DNA of 64,000 nt from Elgaria multicarinata webbii (Eukaryota > Chordata > Lepidosauria > Squamata > Anguidae): contig NC_086192.1 of NCBI RefSeq assembly GCF_023053635.1, positions 14,484,001-14,548,000 on the forward strand, given 5' to 3'. Position 1 is the first letter of the stretch; each line of letters opens with the position of its first letter. A program made the translations under genes and the position numbers. The notes beneath the pieces were generated by a model. That model did not search any database. It was not told where the DNA came from and was given only the letters and a program-made list of their open reading frames with translations. This document shows positions 11,395 through 22,141 of this stretch, one piece after another.

Positions 11395-11835
11395 GTCCTC
11401 ATCAAGGGGGCTGGAGCATCTCCCCTATGAGGGAAGGTTACAGCAGCTGGGATTGTTTAGCTTGGAGAAAAGGAGGCTGAGGGGATGATAGAGGGGTACA
11501 AAATGGTGCCTGGTGTGGAGAAAGTGGGGAGGGAGCCATTTTACTCTCTCTCTCTCTCTCTCTCTAATATTTATTTATTTATTGCATTTCTATACCGCCC
11601 AATAGCCAGATTCCGTCTGGACATCAGGAAAAACTTCCTGACTGTTAGAGCAGTACGACAATGGAACCAGTGACCTTGGGAGGTGGTGGGCTCTCCCACA
11701 CTAGAGGCCTTCAAGAGGCAGCTGGACAACCATCTGTCAGGGATGCTTTAGGGTGGATTCCTGCATTCACCAGGGGGGTTGGACTTGATGGCCTTATAGG
11801 GCCCTTTCAACTCTACTATTTTATGATTCTGTGAT
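11395..11835 (+). mobile_element. Mosaic of CR1-A, L2-tail and CR1-B pieces
   Basis: CR1-A sense (GGCTGGAGCATCTCCCCTAT to about 11530) is followed by a CT run, an antisense L2 tail (TTATTTATTGCATTTCTATA, CCGCCCAATAGCC; 11566-11606), then CR1-B sense (GACATCAGGAAAAACTTCCT to ATTTTATGATTCTGTGATTC at 11835). Confidence 0.7.
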
Positions 11836-11837
11836 TC

Positions 11838-12280
11838 TGGCTGGACATCAGGAAAATCTTCTAGACTGTTAGAGCAGTACGACAATAGAACCTATGACCT
11901 AGGAAGGTGGTGGGCTCTCCCACACTGGAGGCCTTCCAGAGGCAGCTGGACAGCCCTCTGTCAGGGATGCTTTAAGGCGGATTCCTCATCAACTTAGCAA
12001 TCTATTACCATTCAAGAAAGCTATAAAGACTGTTCTCTTCTGGCAGGCCTATCCAGTGGAATTTTAAGATGGTTTGGAATGTTTTTAGGATGTTTTTAAC
12101 AATGTATATTATGTTTTTATTCAGTTTTATGTATTTTATATTTGCTGCTGTTCTCCGCTTCGATCAGGATGGAGAGACGGGTAAGAAATAATTTTATGAT
12201 GATGATGATGATGATGATGCAGGGGGATGGACTTGATGGCCTTATAGGCCCCTTCCAACTCTACTGTTCTAGGATTCTAT
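11838..12280 (+). mobile_element. CR1-B 3' end interrupted by an L2 tail
   Basis: CR1-B runs to TTTAAGGCGGATTCCT at about 11978. An L2 3' piece then follows (AGCTATAAAGACTGTTCTCT, TTCAGTTTTATGTATTTTAT, ending in a GAT run at about 12196-12218). CR1-B resumes with GCAGGGGGATGGACTTGATG. The two CR1 parts join to the usual terminal sequence, so L2 inserted into CR1-B. Confidence 0.65.
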
Positions 12281-12815
12281 GCAGCTAAGGGATATTGCAC
12301 ATGCAGGAAATCTAGTTAATTCCTCGCAACCCCACTGAAGTAGCAGCTCAGCCCGAGGGTTTTGCCTAGGAGCTGAAGCTGCTCTCTGGAGCAGACGGCA
12401 GCGGGTGAAATAGTTCAGTGATCTGACTCTACCGAGCACAGTTTCATCTAAAACAAAAAGAGGATGTTGGCCTGGTGTGTGCGTGTGTGTGTGTGTCTTT
12501 TAATGCACTTTCTTCCAAATACTTCATCTCAACAGGCTTGATAAATGGTCCGTCTCCAATTTTTGGAGCGACGAGGGGAGTGGAAGAGGAAAGGCACTCA
12601 TTGGGTCACCGTGCCCAAGTTTCCAAGTTTATGGAAATCATCTATCATCCCGCCGCTAGCCAGGGCCAATCTGCATAAAAAGTGCCACATGGCCCAAAGC
12701 GGCAGCGATATTTCACACAAACTCTGCGTAGCGCTGTTTTTTTTTTTTTTTAATAGAAAACATCAATCCCTGCAAGGTTGCTTGCAGAAAGAATCCACAT
12801 TTAATCATCTACTGC

Positions 12816-12862
<47 letters not shown>

Positions 12863-13190
12863 TGCCATCTGATCTACTTCAACGCTGCCCTGAACACGTT
12901 GCACAACGTATTTGAAAAAAGTTAGAAAGAATTTCGCCGCGTCCACGCACACACACCCCTCTTGAATAATTCAGCGCCAAGATTAAATTGCCGTGGCTTG
13001 ACTCTTTGTCAAGAAATCTAGCTAAGCAGCAGGGTTTCCCATCTGGGGAGGGGCCACGGAGAAACGTGGCTCTCCGGAAGGGAGGCAACGCCGCCGAGGC
13101 CTTTCCTCGTCCTCCCACTGCTTTATCTCGCTGTTTCCACACTCCTGCGGCATAATCAGACTTCAAGGCAAGGTCACCCCATTCTATGGA
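12281..13190. other. Non-repetitive stretch with (GT)n and (AG)n
   Basis: No gene recognised. There is a GT run at about 12477-12497, a T run near 12740 and an AG run at about 12819-12859. The block 12540-12735 is low in repeats and could be conserved non-coding DNA; this is not tested. Confidence 0.35.
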
Positions 13191-13194
13191 ATGA

Positions 13195-13402
13195 GCTGGA
13201 GTATAACTATCAAAGTTATGTACGACAGTACGACAACGGAATCAGTTACCTAGGGAGGTTGTGGGCTCTCCCACACTGGAAGCCTTCAAGAGGCAGCTGG
13301 ACAACCATCTGTCAGGGATGCTTTAAGATAGATTCCTGCGTTGAGCAGGGGGTTGGACTCAATGGCCTTCAAGGCCCCTTCCAACTCTACTATTCTGTGT
13401 TT
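13195..13402 (+). mobile_element. CR1-type LINE 3' end, family B
   Basis: GTACGACAACGGAATCAGTT through CAGCTGGACAACCATCTGTC to CTACTATTCTGTGTTTCT. Sense orientation. Confidence 0.8.
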
Positions 13403-14570
13403 CTCTGTGTTTGAGCTTTTCCTCACCTTCCTACCTCACTCCCTTTTCCCCCATTTCCCTTCCCTCTTCCCCTTCCCCTTTTTAAGAGGCTTTTTACCAA
13501 CCAAGGCCTTACGTGTTCGTTTTAGCGATTGCAATAAATTTGCTTTGGTCCCTAAATGCGTGTCTGTGTGTTATTCCCCGAACATCCGGCTCATCCCGGT
13601 TGTGGATAAGGTTAGGGCGGTGGGTTGCCTGGGAGTTCAGGACGTTTGGTCCAGGAGCCTACCTTGCAGGGCTGTCAGGTGGACCCTGACATCCGTTACA
13701 GATCGAAAAAAGAACTGCAACAGGTATGGCGTGCAAGTTCTCTCTCCTGTCTTCTTCCCTGGAAACTTCGGTTGTTGGGAGTTTGTTTGTTTTTGTATTT
13801 TTACTTTTTGATTCTCGTTTTAAAAATAAATAAATTCTCGAGCGGTTGTTACTAACATTTTCTCATTTGTACGCGGGGAGGCTCGACTGCGTTTGATCTC
13901 GTTCCCAAACCATCTGCTGAGGGCAGGGCGTTTCATTCTGACACCTTTTGAAGGTAAACATATTTTGTTTTGTGCTATTATTGTACCAGGGTTTGTTTGA
14001 AATCGCGGCTTTTAAAAATGTGATTCCCTGCAGATGGAATTGTTGTTGTTTTTAATCAGGCGTTTTAAATACGGTTTGTAATATTCTGCATGGGGATTTA
14101 TTTTATTTTATAGGAGAATTATTGACAAATAAGGAAAATATTTTGCAGTCATTCAACCAAAGCATCCCTGTTTTGTAGGTGTTTATCTGTACCCCGCCCT
14201 GAGATCTGAATGATATAAGGCAGGATACAAATGTTTTAAATAAATAAATAAATAACACACACACACGCACGAAAAAGATTATGCCTGAAGTGTGAGTGTG
14301 TGTGTGTGTTGTAGGAAGCTGATTTCATAAGCTTATCTTTAATTATAGTTGTAAGGAACATGGGGAAAATAAAAGAAAAATGCTTGCCTCATCTCACAAT
14401 GGAGAGAGATTTAGTCAGGTCTCATGAGAGCTCAAAACTAGAATCTGTTTTCATTGCTAGGGCAGAGTGCCAGCATACCTGAAATAATACACCCCATTCC
14501 TCTGAGCATCTGCAGAATTCAGACTACGAGGCTGCCATAAGCAAAAAGCAGGACATTACAGTCTAAATTG
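13403..14570. other. Non-repetitive stretch with an L2-type tail at 14180-14253
   Basis: No gene recognised. GTTTATCTGTACCCCGCCCT and GCAGGATACAAATGTTTTAA plus AAATAAATAAATAA resemble an L2-type tail. CA and GT runs lie at 14254-14310. Confidence 0.4.
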
Positions 14571-14572
14571 AG

Positions 14573-14766
14573 TGTGGTGTAGTGTCTAGAGTGTCGGACT
14601 GGGAGTCGGGGGACCCGGGTTCTGGTCCCTGCTCAGCCACGGAAACTCACCGGGAGACTTTGAGCCAGTCACAGACTCTCAGCCCAGCCTACCTCACAGG
14701 GTTGTTGTTGCAGGATAAAATGGAGAGGAGGGAGTTTATATACCCCACCCTGGCTGCCTTGGAGGG
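14573..14766 (+). mobile_element. MIR-like CORE-SINE
   Basis: The head has a tRNA-like B box (GACCCGGGTTCTGGTCCCTG). The core reads GCCACGGAAACTCACCGGGA, GAGCCAGTCACAGACTCTCA and ACCTCACAGGGTTGTTGTTG plus GATAAAATGGAGAGG. This matches the layout of MIR/CORE-SINEs in amniotes. A CR1-A copy starts a few bases after it. Confidence 0.65.
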
Positions 14767-14772
14767 AAAATG

Positions 14773-15045
14773 GTCCACTGAGTCCAGCACTCTGTTCACA
14801 CAGTGGCCCGCCAGCCATCGGCCAGGGATGAACAAGCAGGTCATGGTGCAACAGCACCCTCCCACCCATGTTCCCCAGCAACTGGTGCACACAGGCTTAT
14901 TGCCTCGAATGCTGGAGATAGCACACAACCATCAGGGCTAGTAGCCGTGGCTAGCCTTCGCCTCCAGGAATTTATCCAACGCCCTTTTAACGCCATCCAA
15001 ATGGGTGGCCATCACGACATCTTGTGGCAGTGAGTTCCACAGCTT
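14773..15045 (-). mobile_element. CR1-type LINE fragment, family A
   Basis: Antisense, from CCACTGAGTCCAGCACTCTG through TGTTCCCCAGCAACTGGTGC to CATCACGACATCTTGTGGCA and GTGAGTTCCACAGCTTA. Confidence 0.75.
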
Positions 15046-15150
15046 ATGGAACATGCCTCGGACCACAACTCCCATCAACCCTGACCAGCCCAATGTTGGC
15101 TGGGGATGATGGCAGTTGTAGACTGGCATATCTGGAGCACCAGGAATTGG
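15046..15150. mobile_element. Foldback element B, diverged
   Basis: CACAACTCCCATCAACCCTG faces GATGGCAGTTGTAGACTGGC, followed by TCTGGAGCACCAGG. Confidence 0.5.
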
Positions 15151-15610
15151 GAGAGATGGCGGACCTGAGCTATTTTGATCCGCCGGATGCGGTATAGGAT
15201 AAACGTCGGGAAGAGGTCGCATCCTGGCCAACAGTGGACTTTAATGAAGTTGCCAAAGACGAGACGCTGAGCACTGCCTAGGTGTATAAAATTTGAAGGT
15301 GATCAAAGGTAGTGCATCCGAAGCAGGATTAAAGATGTTTAATACAGCTTATTTCCCCAATAAGCCGGAGTGAGATGAAAGAGCTTCCACCGGGCCCCGC
15401 TGGAGGCTTAGAAATTGCTTGGTGGGAAAATCAGCAGTCATTGATAATTAAAATAGGATCCTATGGGAGCATATTTTTAAGTGGTGGAGGGAGAACGTTA
15501 TCGCAGCTCAGAACAAGGGAAGTGGGGCGTTTTTTATTTCCCTTCCTTTTCTTTTGTGCTAAATAGACTTTCACCTGGATTTTTTTCCTCCAAGCTTTAA
15601 AACCAACCAT
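15151..15610. other. Non-repetitive stretch
   Basis: No gene or repeat recognised. Confidence 0.4.
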
Positions 15611-15611
15611 C

Positions 15612-16700
15612 TTGTTGCAGGGAAGCCAGAGCAGGTTTAGCCTGGAGAAGAGAAGATGGAGGGGAGACATGAGAGCACTTTTCAAGGACTTGAAAGGCAG
15701 GAAATGGAATAATGGGCTCAAGTTACAGGAAGCCAGATTCCGGCTGGACATCAGGAAAAACTTCCTGACTGTTAGAGCAGTACGACAATGGAACCAGTGA
15801 CCTAGGGAGGTTGTGGGCTCTCCCACACTGGAGGCGTTCAAGAGGCAGCTGGACAACCATCTGTCAGGTATCTCCAGGTAGGACAGAAACAAACTTCAAA
15901 TTGATCTTGATAGGCTGGCGTGCTGGGATGAAAACAACAGAATGAAATTTAATAGGGATAAATGCCAAGTTCTACAGCTAGGAAATAGAAACCAAAGGCA
16001 CAGTTACAAGATGGGGGACACTTGGCTCAGCAATACTACAAATGAGAAGGATCTTGGAATTGTTGTAGATCACAAACTGAATAGGAGCCAACAGTGTGAT
16101 GTGGCTGCAAGAAAGGCAAATGCTATTTTGGGCTGCATTAATAGAAGTATAGCTTCCAAATCACGTGAGGTACTAGTTCCTCTCTATTCAGCACTGGTTA
16201 GGCCTCATCTAGAGTATTGCATCCAGTTCTGCGCTCCGCAATTCAAGAAGGATGCAGACAAGCTGGAGCGTGTTCAGAGGAGGGCAACCAGGATGATCAG
16301 GGGTCTGGAAACAAAGCCCTCTGAAGAGAGACTGAAAGAACTGGGCATGTTTAGCCTGGAGAAGAGAAGACTGAGGGGAGACATGAGAGCACTCTTCTAA
16401 AAGGTTGTCACACAGAGGAGGGCTAGGATCTCTTCTCGATCCTCCCACAGTGCAGGACATGGAATAATGGGCTCAAGTTACAGGAAGCCAAATTCTGGCT
16501 GGACTTCGGGAAAAACTTGCACTCTGTTAGAGCAGTACGACAATGGAACCAGTGACCTAGGGAGGTTGTGGGCACTCCCACACTAGAGGCCTTCAAGAGG
16601 CAGCTGGACAACCATCTGTCAGGGATGCTTTAGGGTGGATTCCTGCATTGAGCAGAGGGTTGGTCTTGAAGGCCTTATAGGCCCCTTCCAACTGTACTAG
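15612..16700 (+). mobile_element. CR1 family B, two adjoining copies; the longer keeps a reverse-transcriptase tail
   Basis: The first piece (about 15640-15870) is a short 3' fragment. The second (about 15875-16700) is the longest CR1 copy in the window. Its + frame at 15942-16400 carries the C-terminal reverse-transcriptase pattern of CR1: DKCQVLQLGNRNQ, EKDLGIVVDHKLNRSQQCD, ANAILGCINRSI, SALVRPHLEYCIQF, ERVQRRATRMIRGLE and [13 protein letters not shown]. The frame stops at 16400 and the familiar 3' sequence continues to about 16700. The copy is 5'-truncated and incapable of movement. Confidence 0.85.
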
Positions 16701-16724
16701 TCTACGAATCTATGAAATCCAAAA

Positions 16725-17010
16725 GGGATTCAAATGAGTTCAGATTTCCACGAACCTGCCGTGCCGACCAGCTCTTCCCTCTTGTGGGGGAGGATTTGTG
16801 CTCATTTGCACGAGCGTTACTTCACATGAACTGCCGTGCGTTCACCCAACTGTGCAGCAGCACTCCTGCGCACTTTCAAAAACGCGCATCAGCGCTGCTG
16901 CGCGAAACAAAATTCAGGTAAATCAAAACGGATTCCCTCAATGAGTGGATGACGGGAGGATCCGAGAAACACAAACAGAACAGAACAGATGAAATCCATA
17001 CGTCCCTAGC
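16725..17010 (+). repeat. Unclassified dispersed repeat, copy 1
   Basis: CAAATGAGTTCAGATTTCCA and GGGGGAGGATTTGTGCTCAT match, with changes, CCAATGAGTTCAGGTTTCTA and TTGGGGAGGATTTGCAGATG at 42885-43110. No family is recognised. Confidence 0.4.
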
Positions 17011-17345
17011 TTGTTGTAGTTTTTCTGAGTGTCGTGACGGCAAGGCGGACGGCAACGTTCAGATGCCCTTGGGGAAAACCACACGGAATCATCTCAAAGG
17101 AGAGGATCCAGGGAAAGTACATGTCTTTATGTTTGATGCTTATGCCTGGCCGCAGAGATGAGAAGGAAACAGAACTGCTCAGAGAGATCTGGTTACTGGA
17201 TGGTACAGCATTGAGAAGTTGGACTATAGGGACTTCTAGGTCCCTTCAAACTCGACTATTCTATAAATTTGGCTCAACGTAACTCTCCGCGCTGTAGTCT
17301 TCATCCCACGAAAGCCGAAGAATAAAAAGCACACAATAAGCAAGC
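17011..17345. other. Non-repetitive stretch
   Basis: No gene recognised. The TTCAAACTCGACTATTCTAT piece near 17246 may be a CR1 end relic. Confidence 0.35.
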
Positions 17346-17349
17346 GAAC

Positions 17350-17450
17350 TGCCAAACTGGTGCTCTCCAGATGGGTGGGAGTGCAACTCCCATCATCCAC
17401 ACTCAGGCTGTGATGTTTGGGAATGATGGGAGGGGTGATCTGACACCCCA
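17350..17450. mobile_element. Foldback element B, diverged
   Basis: TGGTGCTCTCCAGATGGGTG, then GCAACTCCCATCATCCACAC, facing GGGAATGATGGGAGGGG. Confidence 0.45.
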
Positions 17451-18005
17451 GTTTCAGGGAAGGCGGCAATAAGCCATGCACGTTAAATTGCGAGCCAAGA
17501 GGACCACCCCAAGGCCCTGAGGCCGGGACGTGCTTCTAATCCGACGTCTTTCCAGCCAGCTCCCATTCGCATGGCCGGAAAATCGCAGCATTCACATGAA
17601 AAAAAGAAATAAAATAGTTTCGGGAGAGATACGAGAGGGAGGACATTAAGGTTACGAAAAAGCCACGGATAGATGAGGTTTATCAGACGGGCTCTTATCA
17701 GATGGCCTGCAAAAAATATATATATTACAATAATATAGCTCGGCTGTGGGGTTAAATCAGTTATCGTGGAATAAATGTAAGTGTCAACAAGACTGAAGGG
17801 TTCTATTCATCAAAGCAGAGAAAGATGTATGGATGGATGCAGTTTGTCTCCTGAGCAACGTCACCAAAGAACAGAGCGGGACGTAGTAGCGATATGTCTC
17901 TCGCCTGAGTTTTTATCTCTGGCTGCGTCCCCAGCAGTCTTCACTGGAGGCAGGCAGCCCAGCCGGAGGTGGCTTTAGCTTTTCAACACCCTACGAACCT
18001 CAGAA
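17451..18005. other. Non-repetitive stretch
   Basis: No gene recognised. Confidence 0.4.
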
Positions 18006-18009
18006 AAGC

Positions 18010-18310
18010 TGTGCTGAACCAGAACCAAGGGTCCATATCATCCAACGTTCTGTTGACACAATGGCCAACCAGTTACGCAAAGGAGAAAAGCGCAAGCAGG
18101 ACACAAGTGCAACAGCACCCTCCCACCCATGTTCCCCAGCAACTGGTGCACACAGGCATACTGCCTCTGATACTGGAGGTAGCACATAGCCATCAGGGCT
18201 AGTAGCCATTCATAGCCGCCGCCGCCTCCTCCCCCTCCTCCTCCTCCTCTTCCTCCAGGAATTTATCCAATCTGCTTTTGAAGCCATCCAAGATATCAGC
18301 CTTCACCACA
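18010..18310 (-). mobile_element. CR1 family A with an internal CCT-rich expansion
   Basis: Antisense from GAACCAAGGGTCCATATCAT to GGAATTTATCCAATCTGCTT. A CCGCCGCCTCCTCC run (18216-18257) replaces the usual TTCGCCTCCAGG, a local simple-repeat expansion inside the element. Confidence 0.7.
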
Positions 18311-18311
18311 T

Positions 18312-18730
18312 CTTTATTTAGTTATTTATTATAATTTATTTATTACATTATTATACTGCCCAATAGCCCAAGCTCTCTGGGCGGTTCACAAAAATTAAAT
18401 TTAAATGGATGCTGCTGTTTTTACACTGTTGTTTTTATGTCTCTGATGGTTTTAAAATTTTGTATACTTTTAATGTTTACTGTTGTTAGCTTTTGTGAAC
18501 CGCCCAGAGAGCTTCGGCTGTGGGGCGGTATATAAATGTAATAAAATAAATAAATAAATACGTTCCTTATAGAATGTTGGGCAGTCTAGCTGTTGCATTT
18601 TGCACTAGCTGTAATGTCCGCGTCGTCTTCAAGGGCAGCCCCATGTAGAGTTCATTGCAGTAGTCTAATCAGGAAGTTGCCAGCACCCGGACTACTGTGG
18701 CTAGGGTGTGATGCCCTTTTCAAGACAGGG
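18312..18730. mobile_element. L2-type LINE pieces in facing orientations
   Basis: Antisense tail TATACTGCCCAATAGCCCAA to GGTTCACAAAAATTAAA (18312-18405), then sense tail GTGAACCGCCCAGAGAGCTT with AAATAAATAAATAAATA (about 18410-18562), then antisense interior GTTGCATTTTGCACTAGCTG and CTTCAAGGGCAGCCCCATGT (to about 18730). Confidence 0.6.
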
Positions 18731-18899
18731 GAACAAGAACTAGGCAGTCTTCCAAATGTGACTCCACCACAAATGGCGATACCTCTGAGCAGAACCAACA
18801 CTCATTATAATACCAGCCATTTGGGGCTAACGTGGGAACAAACACGGTTGCTCCATTGAAGGTGGCCCTTTTGGCCTCCAGCTTAGAAGTCAGGCTGAC

Positions 18900-19066
18900 A
18901 TGCAGAAGGGCCCACGTTGGATCCCTGGTATCTCCAGGTAGGCCATGAAAAGAATCCCGCCTGAAACCCTGGAGAGACAATACTGCTGCCAGCCAGTGTG
19001 GACAATACTGAGCTAGATGGAGCCAGGATCTGCCTCAGGATAGGGCAGCTCCCAATGTTCTTAAAT
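18900..19066 (+). mobile_element. tRNA-derived SINE fragment
   Basis: Contains CTGGTATCTCCAGGTAGGCC, CCGCCTGAAACCCTGGAGAG, CAGTGTGGACAATACTGAGC and GGGCAGCTCCCAATGTTCTT. A second copy at 26240-26567 retains more of the tRNA-like head. Confidence 0.6.
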
Positions 19067-20640
19067 TGTAGAAAGAAAGGAATACCACGGCTCCAAGACC
19101 CCCCATCATCAGGACCTCTGAATGGGCACCTTTTCATGGAAACTTTATCTGAGACATGTCCTCAGGCTTAGCAAGAATGGCCTCAGACTAAGTGCTGAAG
19201 TTGTCAGTGTTGATGTGCAGCTGCCCATCATGACAGTGCCCCCAGCCACGGCCCCCAAGGAGAGTTGCAAAATGCAGGCCGCTGCGTCGACCCATTTCAG
19301 CGAAACCAGTTCCACGTTTCTGCCAGCTTTGTGGAGCTCGTGGGTCCTCGTTGCTCTTTCTAAACCGAACCACCTGAAAATGCTTTGTGGTCCTACAGGG
19401 AACAAGACACTCTATCTGGGAAAAATCCATTTTCCCCGAGCAGCCATGGGGTTGGAGCTCAGCTCGGAGGGAACAGGAAAGTCTGAGGGGGGTGGCAGAT
19501 GACATCCGAGTCCCTGCTATTAAAAAAGTGCTACCGTTGCATCCCTGAGAGCCCTCGTTCCACTACACCACTGAGCAAGGAACGAGCAACTAGAACCGAA
19601 AACCAGGCCTCCCGTCCACCCATCCCACCGCTGCCACCACAACACAGCGAGCGACTTAACACCCCCTCGCTTTCACAGCAGGGCCCCTCCTTCGACTGCC
19701 CCATACACTGCCCCCCACCCTCAACAAGATTCTCTAATAGCAGCCCACTTAACAATGTTCCATTTGCCACACACGCAACTTGGGATAGTAATCCCATTAG
19801 CCGTTACTCATCCTCTTGCAAAAACAAACAGATATTTCGAATTGCTCGTTTTCTCCGGGCAACCGGGGAGTGTGCGGCGGGGGGGGTGGGGAGGTGGGGA
19901 GGAGAAAGGAAGAAAGAAAGAGACGAGGAAGAGAAACAAGAGAAAGAAACACACAGAGAACTCTTTGGAGATTTGTGGCAGTTCTGCAAATTAATCGCAC
20001 GGAACCGGTCTCCCATGGCTTCTGCCTTGAATTCTATTATCACCTAATAGGGTGTCACACGCAGCTCTGTGATAAGGCGCAATTTGCCAGATTAAGCATT
20101 GACTATCATATTTGCAAAACTGTACGGTTTCCAGCTCACCAGGGCATCAAAACCAATATTCCAATCCTTTTCTTTCTCTCTCCACACACCCACCCCGCAC
20201 CACCCCCTGGACGGCCGCCCGCCTTTTGCTGTAGCATTTATCTTGGGTCAACCAAGCCTCTGTCCCGCAATTCCTGCATCCAATTTGTTGAGACGGAGCA
20301 GGTGAATGGAGGGGTGGGGGAGAGAGAGAGAGAAATAGTGGAGAATGAAATTATATTTGTTTCCACTTCTGGTCCTCTCCCCGCAAATTCTATTTTCCTC
20401 TCACTGCTGGGAGTAAAAAGTTGATCAATCCTTTCTAGAGTCCAGCAACACAACACTTCCTGTGGCAAGCCTGCCCCCTGCAGGTGAAAATGGGAAACTA
20501 GCTATCCAAACTCCCTGGTGTAGGAAACATGCTTACCTGTTCGTCCGCTGAGGGATTCAGACCTAAGGATCTGGTGGAAATCTGGGAAGGGGATGGTGTC
20601 CGGCAGACATCCTCCATTCGGCGGGACGAGCCAGCACAGG
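19067..20640. other. Non-repetitive block; possible conserved non-coding DNA at 19960-20160
   Basis: Several overlapping open frames occur but none resembles a known protein or has convincing splice sites. The AT-rich part at 19960-20160 (GCAAATTAATCGCAC, TGATAAGGCGCAATTTGCC) is low in repeats and enhancer-like in composition only. AG-rich runs lie at 19896-19950 and 20322-20335. Confidence 0.3.
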
Positions 20641-20647
20641 GTTCCTG

Positions 20648-21300
20648 CAAAAAACATAAGAACATCAGAAGTGCCCTGATGCTGGATCAGACCAAGGGTC
20701 CAGGTAGTCCAACACTCTGTTCACACAGGAGCCAGCCAGCCATCGGCCAGGGATGAACAAGCAGGACATAGAACCATAGAATAGTAGAGTTGGAAGGGGC
20801 CCACAAGGCCATCGAGTCCAACCCCCTGCTCAATGCAGGAATCCACCCTAAAGCGAGTGCAACAGCACCCTCCCACCCATGTTCCCCACAACTACAGGCT
20901 TACTGCCTTGAATACTGGAGATAGCACACAACCATCAGGGCTAGTAGCCGTGGATAGCCTTCGCCTCCAGGAATTTATCCACCCCCCTTTTAAAGCCATC
21001 CAAATCGGTGGCCATCACGACATCTTGTGGTAGTGAGTTCTAAAATTAAACTATGTGCCGTGTGAAGAAGTCCTTCCTTTTATTTGTCCTGGATCTCCCA
21101 CCCATCAGTTTCATGGGATGACCCCCATTGGGTTCTAGTATTCTGATAGAGGCAGAATAATGTCTCCCTGTCCACATTCTCCACACCAGGCATCATTTCG
21201 TCCACCTCCGTCATGTCTCCCCTCAGCCTCCTTTTCTCCAAGCTAAACAATCCCAGCTGTTGTCACCTTCCCTCCTAGGGGAGATGCTCCAGCCCCCTTG
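20648..21300 (-). mobile_element. CR1 family A copy split by a CR1 family B insertion
   Basis: Antisense family A from AAACATAAGAACATCAGAAG to CTCCTAGGGGAGATGCTCCA. At 20768-20853 it is interrupted inside the phrase GCAGGACATGGTGCAACAGC by a short antisense family B 3' end (CATAGAATAGTAGAGTTGGA to AATCCACCCTAAAGC). Confidence 0.75.
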
Positions 21301-21629
21301 ATCATTTGAGTTGCCCTTTTCTGCCCTTTCCCCAGCTCTATAATATTTTTTTTTTTTTAGGTGTGGTGACGGCTTGTGAATACATTTTGCCTCTAATGCA
21401 CGTGCTGACGATGCACTCCTTCGTGGCAAGGCGTGTGACAGGTGTCGGGGTTGCACCCAGCTGCAAGGAAGAGGTTGAGTTCGTGCCATGCCAAAACCTG
21501 GCCTCCAATTTCCGGAAAGTTCTCGCCCCCCCACCCCCGGTGAAAGAAGCGCCTTCTTTTCTGCCTTGTTGTAAGGGCATTTTATAATGTACTTTGAATT
21601 TCTTTTCCATGGTGTTTTTGACCTCACCG
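21301..21629. other. Non-repetitive stretch
   Basis: No gene recognised. A T run lies at about 21347-21358. Confidence 0.35.
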
Positions 21630-22141
21630 AATCATAGAATAGCAGAGTTGGAAGGGGCCTACAAGGCCATCGAGTCCAACCCCCTGCTCAATGCAGGAAT
21701 CCACCCTAAAGCTTCCCTGACAGAGGGTTGTCCAGCTGCCTCCTGAATGCCTCTAGTGTGGGAGAGCCCACCACCTCCCTAGGTCACTGGTTCCATTGTC
21801 GTACTGCTCTAACATTCAAGAAGTTTTTCCTGATGTCCAGCCAGAATCTGGCTTCCTGTAACTTGAGCCAATTATTCCATGTCCTGCACTCTGGGAGGAT
21901 CAAGAAGAGATCCTGGCCCTCCTCTGTGTGACAACCTTTCAAGTATTTGAAGAGTGCTCTCATGTCTCCCCTCAATCGTCTCTTCTCCAGCCTAAACATG
22001 CCCGGTTCTTTCAGTCTCTCCTCATAGGGCTTTGTTTCCAGACCCCTGATCACCCTGGCTGCCGTCCTCTGAACACGCTCCAGCTTGTCTGCGTCCTTCT
22101 TGAATTGTGGAGCCCAGAACTGGACGCAATACTCTAGAATC
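21630..22141 (-). mobile_element. CR1-type LINE 3' part, family B
   Basis: A long antisense copy from GAATCATAGAATAGCAGAGT to CGCAATACTCTAGAATCACT. On the - strand it still reads as the CR1 reverse-transcriptase tail (EYCVQFWAPQFKKDADKLE). Confidence 0.85.

Noticed and set aside
13490-13710. Possible LTR end (AATAAA followed by TTACA)
   Set aside because: No matching start, no flanking duplication and no primer-site-like sequence after it.
15942-16400. Open frame that could be read as a host gene
   Set aside because: It matches the C-terminal reverse-transcriptase region of CR1 and continues into a typical CR1 3' end.
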